From the NCBI GenBank assembly GCA_031310005.1, contig CM062380.1, positions 3,410,001 to 3,474,000 on the forward strand: a stretch of DNA of 64,000 bases, written 5' to 3'. Positions 56,248 through 64,000 of this stretch are shown here, one piece after another; the stretch's first letter is position 1; each line of letters begins with the position of its first letter. The notes below the pieces were generated by a model. The model worked only from the letters and a program-made list of their open reading frames with translations. It was not told the DNA's origin and did no database searches. Origin of the DNA: Dactylellina haptotyla. Taxonomy: Eukaryota > Ascomycota > Orbiliomycetes > Orbiliales > Orbiliaceae. The position numbers and the translations under genes are program-made.

Positions 56248-56884
56248 ATGGTACCCATACCCCCCCACCTACCCCGGCAGCACACCTAGAACACCATAGC
56301 TAACAGCATCACCCTACCGCGTATGGTTGGTTATAATATAGCTCCCGTTAACCCTCCTAACAACTGTCCAAGGCCACCCGCTGCTCGTCGAGCTCAAGAA
56401 CGGCGAAACGCTAAACGGCCACCTGGTATCTTGCGACACGTGGATGAACCTCACACTTAAGGAGGTAATCCAGACGAGTCCCGTACGTTCACCCTTCTTC
56501 TTCTTTCCAACCTACAAATGATACGTCGTATGACTGGTCTGGTGGACTGCCAACAATGGGGACAAGCTAACGGTGGATTTATGTATCCTCTAGGATGGCG
56601 AAATCTTCCACCGTCTTCCAGAAGCATACGTCCGCGGCAACAACATAAAATACCTCCGCGTGCCCGACGAGATTATCGATATCGTGAAGGAGCAGCAGGC
56701 ACAGCAGGCCGCTAGCGGGGATCATCATCGTTCCGGTGGTGGTGAGAGGGGTGGTGGGAACCGCAGAGGCGATCGTGGCGGACGCGGTGACCACAGAGGC
56801 GACAGGGGTAGGAGTAGCGGGAGAGGGGAATTCAGAGGCCGAGGCGGTGGTGGTGGTAGAGGCGGTAGGGGGAGGGGTAACTAG
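56248..56884 (+). CDS. lsm4: U6 snRNA-associated Sm-like protein LSm4
   Basis: Exons 56248-56250 (only the ATG), 56342-56482 and 56594-56884 give 435 nt (144 aa). The protein starts [20 protein letters not shown]. Sm1 is [20 protein letters not shown] with the Asp and Asn that bind RNA, and Sm2 is [20 protein letters not shown]. The C-terminus is a Gly/Arg-rich tail ([15 protein letters not shown]), the LSm4 hallmark. LSm4 belongs to the LSm2-8 ring on U6 snRNA in the nucleus and the LSm1-7 ring in cytoplasmic decapping. The first exon is just the start codon: GTACCC directly follows it, and the next exon begins at a TATAG acceptor with CTC CCG, giving the conserved MLPL start. Confidence 0.94.
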
Positions 56885-57290
56885 GTTGCAAACATTGATC
56901 GAAAAGGGGGGATACGTTGATGGGGTAATGTATAATATCAGATGGATTTGGCGGGCTTTGTAGATGCCTTTTATTGATGACTATTTGGGGGCGGCGTTGA
57001 AAGTTGAAAGATTTTCTCACGACGAAGACTTTGATATCTTCAACGAATGAGAAGAGCATGGGGTATTTAAAGCTCCCGATAGGGAAATTAGTCGTACAGG
57101 CAACAGCACGAAAATGCTCAAAAAAACGAAGTCTACTGATGCGAAAGGAGGCGCCGAGATGCAGTATTTTGGGGTCAGGTGGTATCTGATGCCCCGCGTA
57201 TATACATTTCACATATTCAAAATAAAAATAAGAAAAAGATAAAATAATATATTACAGGATGAAGAATCCAATAGCTACGTCCTTTGTGGT
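56885..57290. other. Intergenic between convergent genes
   Basis: 406 bp, 3' flanks of LSM4 (plus) and the PPR gene (minus). No gene; A-rich near 57215-57255. Confidence 0.4.
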
Positions 57291-59501
57291 CTATACATTG
57301 GATGGTGTAGGTGCAGCGGTCTTGCTAGCTCCCTCCCACTGCTGCACGTAATCACCATAACCCAGAGACTTCATTTCTTCGACCACCATGTTAAATCTCT
57401 CATCACCTTTCTCGTGTAGACGCGCAGCAATCCACTCGTAAACCATTGGTCGCACCTTACCACCCTCAACCAGCTCCTTCATCTCTTCCAGATAGACAAA
57501 AGCATCCTCGTAGTCGTCTGGCTGGTACAAACTGACCTTCAAGAGCTCTTCATAGGTTACAAAGTCGGGTCGCAAACCCATTTCTTTCATCTCGTTGGCT
57601 AAGAACATGGCTAGTTCTTTATTTGGCGGGGAAGAGCACTCCACACAGCCCGCGAAAAGGATATTGAAAGTCTCGGTATTCGGGGCGACGTTCAGCGTGG
57701 TACATTCGGTATAGACACCAAGTGCTCTCTCTAAATCTCCAAGCTTGACACAAGCGGCGAGAACAGCGTTGAAGCCGGTGATTTCAACAACCTCGTTCTT
57801 GTTACTGCTGTTAACGAAGTCCTTGAGAGTCGCATAGGCAGAGTCGACATTTGCTATGCTTCCGGTGGATGTGAGCGCTTCGACAATGGCGTTTGCAGTT
57901 GTTGGGGTAGTTTGGATGTTTTGGTTGCGCATGAGTGTTAGGGCGCGGAATGCGGGAGTGAGTTCGCCGTTTCGGGCATAGGCTGCGATAAGGGCCGCGA
58001 AATGGGGTTCCTGAAAAGGTACGCCGCGTAAGGTGAGAATGCGGAAGACCTCGAGGGCAAGCTTCGGGTTGCCGTGGCGAGCTGCCGTGTTGAGGACCTT
58101 GAGACAAAGGCCATCGTCGGGGTTGAGGGTGTTTCTAGAGGTACCTGGATTCGCGGGTGGTGTTTGAACCACCTTGCGCCAGATATACGAGACTCCATCG
58201 ATCTATTTTTTGTTAGTATGGATCATGCGATTGAATGTGGAAGAGGCGTCTTACATGGTAGTTGCTGGCTGCGATGTTTAACAGCTCATACCAAGCTATG
58301 GGCTGAAGTCCAGCGCTGAGGGAACCCCACTCCTTCTGGAACTCGAACATTATTCTCATAGCTTCCTCGACTTCGTTCACTCTACCCAGAGCCTTTATGA
58401 TTTCCATATAAGTGTTGTAGTGAATCCTCTCGCCTTTCGACCTTCGTTCGTCGAACATTTCCAAGGCGCGCTCTATCTGCCCGGTGGCAAGATAGTGCTG
58501 GAGGATGTACTGTGCACCTTCAGTATCTGGTTCTATCCAGTAGACGGTCTTCATTTCTTTCAAGACGGCTTCCATGGAGAGATAGTCTGGGGAGTGGGCG
58601 AAGATCTTGAGCAAATTATGGAATATGGTACTGTTCGGGACGAACCCTTCCGTCTTCAACTCGGCTAACAGCGACATCGCCGTCTCCTGCATCCTGGCGC
58701 CGTTTTTGGGGTGTGCGCAAGCTTGGATCATACAGCTATAAGCTTCCAACGTCGGTGCGTATCCCTTAGCCGCCATATCCTTAGCTTGCGCGAAGACTTC
58801 TGCTGGTTCGCCGTGATTGGCGAGATCGCGCATTCTTCGCATGAGTTTCGCGAAGGCCGGGTTTTCCATGGAAGTGTCGGGTATATCACCGTTGATAGCA
58901 TCCTTGTGGTCGTCCTCAGGCGGGATCATCTGCTGCAGCATCTGGGCAGACGTTGCAGGTTCATGTCGCTCTTGCCCCATCGGCTCATGTGTATTCCTCC
59001 CTCTCGTCTGGGGTCCACCTGAGTTGGAATTTCTTGAATTGGGCTTGAAATTTACAAACGGTGCCCTTTGGCGAGGGGGTCTGTTCCGGGGTGCTTGTGA
59101 GGAATCGATTTTGTAGGAGGTACCGTCATCGCGGAGGGAGGAGATTTGTATTTTGCGTCGAGGGTCTTCATTGCCCTTGTCTATCCGAGTTTCACGGGTG
59201 CCTGTCTTTGTGCCTAAGAAGCCGAGGGTTTCGGTGAGGTCATTGGAGAAGCCGGTCTTCTGGTCGCGAGTCCAACCAGCCTGACTTTGGCGGCGGGGAG
59301 CAGCATGGACTGTTATAAAATATCAGTCAGTTTAGTATCTACAGCTGATCAACCATTGACTGAAGCTGAGAAAACGGTACCTCTTCGGGTGCCTGAGACA
59401 GACCGCGAGGCCTGAGCTCGGGCCTGGGTGAGCAATGCAAGGCGGGGGCAGATGCATTGAGCGGCGTCCGCATAGACGAGGTTGGCGGCCGGGCGAAGCA
59501 T
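57291..59501 (-). CDS. Mitochondrial pentatricopeptide repeat (PPR) protein
   Basis: Exons 59501-59381, 59309-58255 and 58202-57291 give 2088 nt (695 aa). It opens MLRPAANLVYADAAQCICPR and continues with an Arg/Ala/Ser-rich presequence (LLTQARAQASRSVSGTRRVH), the expected mitochondrial signal. After a basic disordered region, PPR motifs run from residue ~260 to the end: YAPTLEAYSCMIQACAHPKN, VPNSTIFHNLLKIFAHSPDY, RIHYNTYMEIIKALGRVNEV, EITGFNAVLAACVKLGDLER, VAPNTETFNILFAGCVE, LRPDFVTYEELLKVSLY. PPR proteins bind organellar RNA for processing, stability or translation. The target RNA cannot be named. The junctions (GTACCG..ACAG; GTAAGA..ATAG) are all in phase. Confidence 0.9.
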
Positions 59502-60353
59502 TCTGGAACCGGGCGCCGGGTGGTGAGGAATGTGGGACTATCGATAGGACGGGTGCATATTCCGGCGCATTCCACTGTGCTCCTTATCTGTATCCGCCCT
59601 GTCGTCGTCGTCGTCGTCGTGACCGGGTCTGTTCTCAGGTGTCTTTTTGATATCGTCGTCAATTGCAATTGGCGGTGGAATATCGACGAATTTCTTTTGG
59701 CGCAGAGTTTGAGAGTTGAGCCACAATTTGGCCAACCTCACCTGTGGCTGGTAGGGCCATGTGTTGGCGCGTTGTGTGGCTTGTGCGCCAACCACTTTCT
59801 TTTTGGCGGAGAGGAGAAAGCGGAATAGCGCGAAGGAGGCAGAAAAGAAGGAGGAGGAACAGGGCAAAAAGGCTAAGGCTGGTCCGGTCGCAATTCGAGC
59901 AAGCTTGCAACCGTCCGGCCGGGTTCCTGTTGCATGCTCGCCTGCATCTGCTGTGAATTAAGTAAGTATTAATTAACTGTGCGAATACGGATTAAATGCG
60001 CTGGCTGGGGACGCACATGGTTCTTCCTTCTTCATCCCACTTTCGCACTCGCTCCTCTTTCTTCCTCTCCTCCTCTTCCTTTCAATCTCTTCCTCCTCCT
60101 CAACCTCCATTCTTCCGCTTCCTCCCCTGCTCTCCTCTCCCTCTTCTGTTAGTTGTATTCCTCGCGCAATTGACAATTGGCACTGACACCGGTATTGACA
60201 TTGGAATCAGTCGTCGCCGTTCTGAGCACAGACATCATCCAGCCGCGGTCCTCCCGGATCTTGCCCTCAATCGCGCTATATACTTTTTATCTGTCTATCT
60301 TTCTGTCTAACGGCGCGCGCATTCTCAGGCTACGCCGGATCTGAACTGGAACA
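59502..60353. promoter_or_regulatory. Divergent promoter with pyrimidine-rich tract and trinucleotide repeat
   Basis: 852 bp between the PPR gene (minus) and the next gene (plus). A (GTC)n run covers 59601-59620. A long C/T-rich tract (~60050-60145) lies 210-300 bp before the plus-strand ATG, as is common in fungal promoters. Confidence 0.5.
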
Positions 60354-62366
60354 ATGTTCCAACTTACAACCGCCAACTTTACCGAAGAGGCCCCAATCGA
60401 GGAGCTCCAAATCGCCAGTCGCGCGACAAACGCCGACGAGTGGAAGCTCTATCTTCGCTGGGAACTGGCCTATCTCTTCACCCGGGTCCGCACATTTGAC
60501 GATGACCTTCTCTCCGAAATTCTAAAGTACTCGACGCCCCACAGCGGCTCAGGACCCCCAGAAGCCGCTGCGGCCGCCGCGCGCAGTTACGCCCGAGACT
60601 GCGTCAGACAATTAACCGCTCTGCTGGCAGAGTCGCATCGTGAGTTCGCAAATGTCATTGTCGAACGCACAGAGTTGGGACGATTGTACAAAGATCGAGC
60701 GACACAGGCCAAGTATGTTGCGCGCGCATCCATTCCCCTTGCACTTCAGTTACTTCAATACTAACCAAAATGCAATCGCAGGAACAACCGTGAGCGACCT
60801 CGTCTAGACACGACTGAACTCTCCCGCTCGCTGGTCTTCTCCCCGGAAGATGTCAAGGCCCTCTGGTTCCCGCTCCACTTCGCCATCTCTGGCCGTTACT
60901 TTGACGAAGATCGTAATTCGGACCGGTACGCGGACTTGCGCAGCGTTCTCTCTCAGACGTCTGCCTGGATCGTCCGCGAATTCATCAATCTCATCCTCCT
61001 AGGCCCAACAGATCGTTCTGCTTCGGACCTGGCTGGTTTCGACATTATTGCCCGTTCCGCAGAGTCCGTAACCGTGGAACTGACCCGCTGGCCTGAAATC
61101 TCCTCCTCCCTCCAGAAGCGCCTCGACGGCTGGCAGAGAGTTCTGATCAACGGAAACTCGTACCCGACAAGGGACTCCCCGCAATGCGGCCACATCTGGG
61201 AAAATCTCATCTCCAAGGCCACGGTCATGGGCCAGTCTCAAACCCCACTCGTAACCCCTGCTCCCCTCCGACCCCGCGGCAGCAACAGCCCCACAAAAGC
61301 CGCAAGCTACGAACCCGTCGCATCAGCAGCAGGAGCAGCAGCAGCCGCAGGTCCATCCGCATACATCCCAGACCGATCATCATCCTACGGTGGACCGGGA
61401 ATCACCAACAACGGCGGGCCCTCGAAATACCAAAACAGCTACGATAAACAAGTCGAGCGTCTGCAGAACCAAGGTGGTAGCATGCGCGCTTCATCGAACC
61501 CTGTGCCCTCGAACGCCTACACTTCTAACACCAGCCGGCGCATAGACCCTACCGCGATGGCTCCTTCCTCCTCGACCCCGACAGGCAATGGCGGCGCCCC
61601 CGGCTTCTCGCCCATCGTAAACCCGCAATCCTCTCAAAACACAATCACAGCGGAAACTCCCGGTGCGGGGGCCATCCCATCGACAGCAGGAAGCGGTGGC
61701 GCGATCCCCCCGCAATCCGGTAACTTTGACGACTATGTCCGCACGCAATTCGACCTGCAAGACCGCACGATCGCCGACGCGGTCTCCTACTTCCAGCGCG
61801 AACGCGAACGCATGCTCGACGTGAAAGAAAAACTCCGTGACCTCGAAAAACAGCAAGAACTGCTCACAGCAAACTATAAGCGCCAAATGGAGGATCTGGA
61901 CCGCAAAAAGCGCGAGGTCTTCGACAAATACCAGACCGAGAAGTCCGCCCCGCCCGTCAACGTCCCCGCTGAAGTCGTCGGCGCGATGCCGCAGAGTAGC
62001 ACTGTGCACTTCGCCCTCGGGGAGGCGGATAGACACGTCGAAGCCTCCCAGCAGCCGGGCGGGCCGAGTAGTCGCCAGATCGGCCATTCTTCTATCCCAA
62101 CCGGACACGATTACTACGACGACGAGGAGGAGTGGGAGCGCGAACCGCATCCGCAGCAGAGGAAAGGAAGTAAATTGCACAAGATGCATCCGGAGTTCGA
62201 GGTAACCGGCGGTGGACCGCACCCGCACGGTGGGAACGGTGGGTCGGGCGGGCCGATTGGGAGTCCCGAGCAGACGATGCAGATGCAGATGCAGCAGGGG
62301 AAAGGGAAGGCGCCGAGGGTTAGTTGGATACAGAGGGCGACACATGCGATCAACCCGAAGCGGTAG
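60354..62366 (+). CDS. Fungal protein of unknown function with disordered centre and coiled coil
   Basis: Exons 60354-60712 and 60782-62366 give 647 aa. It starts MFQLTTANFTEEAPIEELQI. The N-terminal ~280 residues are ordered, with a charged helical part (ADEWKLYLRWELAYLFTRVR; LSRSLVFSPEDVKALWFPLH; SAWIVREFINLILLGPTDRS; GHIWENLISKATVMGQSQT). Residues ~310-460 are Ala/Ser/Pro/Gly-rich and disordered. A strong coiled coil lies at ~residues 470-530 (VSYFQRERERMLDVKEKLRD; QQELLTANYKRQMEDLDRKK). The tail is His/Gly/Pro-rich and basic (KAPRVSWIQRATHAINPKR). The ordered part looks conserved rather than random, but I do not recognise a named family. It has no signal peptide or membrane helix. Confidence 0.82.
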
Positions 62367-63040
62367 AATCGCTTACAGGAAGATGTTGGGGATTTTGGAG
62401 AGTGGGTAGGGTTGTGGAGGGAATATAGACTGTTGAAGCGGAGAGTGACGGTTTTGGGGATTGATGAGAGGAAGTCTATTTGATTTATCTTTGAAATGAG
62501 AGGAGATGAGAAGGAGCTCGCTATTGTTATTTTTCTTGATTAACGAACGATGAAAGGTAGGCATTTTGAAAAAGCTGTGCTCCAAGTTTTTATTTTTTTC
62601 ATAGAAACGTTTCTGTCCATATATTCCATATTGCACATTTACTGTCTGTTTTTGTTTTCTACTTTTTCACTTTTCCTTTTCTCTCCTGTGTACGATATAT
62701 ATCTGATGATGAGAGTTCTGATTTCCTTACTGCGCTAGCAGACTAGTCTAATGAAACCTACTATTCTAACGGCCCAAACACAATATTAATCTCCGATCAT
62801 AGGTAAATATTTGGTATTTATATATATAACTGGCTTAGAAGTACAAAAAGATCCATTATAAGAACTCCAAATACAGCAGGCTAGATCAGACTCCAAACAT
62901 GCCTAAAAGAGTATATAGATAAAAAAGTGCTACCTACCCAAAACTACCCAAACGAACCACCTGCATGCATACATTATCGTCCAAATATAAAAACCCCACA
63001 CCCCAACTCTTTCCGTTCGTTACCGACTACACACTCACTA
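62367..63040. other. Intergenic between convergent genes
   Basis: 674 bp, T/A-rich with 3' flanks of the coiled-coil gene (plus) and EXO70 (minus). The short frames here have no support. Confidence 0.4.
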
Positions 63041-64000
63041 CTAACAACTCGCCAGCACAGCCTGCAGCCCGGACACATCATACTTGATATGCTTATCCTT
63101 CACGACATCGTGGTATTTATCCCAGAACCGTCCGTACAGCGGACTGATAAATGTGATCTCTTTAAACAGCATCGCTTTGACCTCTTTATCTGGGAACACA
63201 TATGTCTTATGCTGCTGAATCAGCGTGTCGAATAGAGTGTTGAAGTTCTTGAATTTCTCTTTGATCGCTTCTTTATCCTTCGACGAGAGGTTAGGTTTCG
63301 ATCCGGATGCCGTGACGCTGATGGCTGCTTTGGACGTGTAGGTCATGTCGAGGAGATACCCGGCTGCTTCTTTCCATCTGTACATTATTATCATCGTGGT
63401 TAGCATGCAAGCGAGTATATTAAGTATATGCGTGGAGTGAACGTACGAAATCATGTAGTCTTCCACAGCCCGCTTCCGCCATTTTTCCACCTTTGTGATC
63501 CCACCGCCCAGGCTGAGCACGCTGACTAAACCGCCGCGCTTTATCGCCGTCTCGACGTACGCGATATTATTGACCATCAGCACGGCCACCTGCTGCTGCT
63601 TCTTGATGTGTAGTTTGCCCTTTGATTCCAGAATCTCAAACAGGCGGTCGATACTCTCGATGCAGTAGTTCGCTAGGTAAAGATTGCCGTCCGCCCCGAC
63701 GTCGAATGTCGGCTGGTTCACCCCGAGCGCGGGGGAGTACGGCTGCTGCCAGTTCTTGTCGCCCAAGGATATCAGAAGCCCGGACACAGCGATCTGGTAG
63801 TCTGTCAACCGCCGTAATCGCGCCATGACGTTCTGTGTGAACTCGCAGACTGTGCCGTCTAACGGTACGGTGGCCAGATTGCCCCCCTTTCGCTTCAGAT
63901 CCTCGAGTAGTTCGTAGAAACTGGCGGACGCCGTCTGTCGGATCGGTTTCAAGGCGTCTACGAATTCGTTCTTCTCGCCGGTTTTGGTGCCCAGTCGGTT
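63041..64000 (-). CDS. exo70: Exocyst subunit Exo70, C-terminal part (5' end outside the window)
   Basis: The gene reads from beyond 64000 to a stop at 63041. The coding segments seen here are 64000-63448 and 63377-63041, separated by a 70-bp intron (GTACGT..ACAG, in phase: DYMIS then WKEAAGYLL). The sequence matches the Exo70 C-terminal helical bundle: LKPIRQTASASFYELLEDLK, VCEFTQNVMARLRRLTDYQI, LYLANYCIESIDRLFEILES, KQQQVAVLMVNNIAYVETAI, KYHDVVKDKHIKYDVSGLQA. Exo70 binds PI(4,5)P2 and Rho3/Cdc42 at the plasma membrane and tethers secretory vesicles at polarised growth sites such as hyphal tips. The N-terminal rod is outside the window, so the start cannot be given. Confidence 0.95.
   Translation of the reverse strand, partial: NRLGTKTGEKNEFVDALKPIRQTASASFYELLEDLKRKGGNLATVPLDGTVCEFTQNVMARLRRLTDYQIAVSGLLISLGDKNWQQPYSPALGVNQPTFDVGADGNLYLANYCIESIDRLFEILESKGKLHIKKQQQVAVLMVNNIAYVETAIKRGGLVSVLSLGGGITKVEKWRKRAVEDYMISYVHSTHILNILACMLTTMIIMYRWKEAAGYLLDMTYTSKAAISVTASGSKPNLSSKDKEAIKEKFKNFNTLFDTLIQQHKTYVFPDKEVKAMLFKEITFISPLYGRFWDKYHDVVKDKHIKYDVSGLQAVLASC

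Noticed and set aside
1-64000. CRISPR arrays, transposon ends or long terminal repeats
   Set aside because: No regularly spaced repeats, no transposase or reverse transcriptase frames, and no long direct or inverted terminal repeats were seen.

Overview
This is nuclear DNA of a filamentous ascomycete (Pezizomycotina). Genes are interrupted by short introns (mostly 50-115 bp) with GT..AG ends and CTAAC/CTAAT-type branch sites. Gene content fits this group: an acuF-like C2H2 protein, a PNP-UDP domain with a DUF7580-like region, an Egh16-like secreted protein, a MAK32-type pfkB protein and a Tup1/RcoA-type WD40 domain. I cannot place the species. For most genes I joined exons by eye at splice sites and checked that the summed coding length is divisible by three. 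Exact exon positions are given in the entries.

Layout. 0-7 kb is an accessory-looking region: a minus-strand DUF7580-like/nucleoside-phosphorylase gene diverges from a plus-strand gene that joins an acuF-like C2H2 protein to a Tup1-like WD40 propeller. 7.7-24 kb is mainly housekeeping: rhodanese, alkaline ceramidase, a PTEN-type lipid phosphatase, a WD40 fossil, an Egh16-like secreted protein, a CorA-like membrane protein, CLASP/Stu1. A Mak32-like sugar-kinase-fold protein (24.2-25.3 kb) follows. 25.8-28.6 kb holds three genes related to animal ISG12/IFI6-16 proteins: two in tandem, and a third, tiny one on the opposite strand. 29.4-32.9 kb has an OM14-like mitochondrial outer-membrane protein with an apparent 2-nt microexon, a doubtful small ORF and the La RNA chaperone. 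A gene-poor 3.2 kb stretch leads to a P450 (36.1 kb), the SNARE Bos1, an AATase-like acyltransferase and a DUF5672 protein. 43.2-50.8 kb is a second accessory region, with a pseudokinase-like domain fused to an ISG12-like domain and a Thr-rich secreted adhesin-like protein. The right end carries a double-SH3 protein, a PQ-loop transporter, an unknown secreted protein, LSM4, a mitochondrial PPR protein, an unknown conserved-looking coiled-coil protein and the 3' part of EXO70.

The housekeeping genes are unrelated to each other. The accessory islands (0-7 kb, 25.8-28.6 kb, 45-49.5 kb) share a theme of domain fusion and families linked to non-self recognition or membrane activity. The strongest candidates for something undescribed are the C2H2-Tup1 fusion, the ISG12-like group with its pseudokinase fusion, and the 2-nt microexon.
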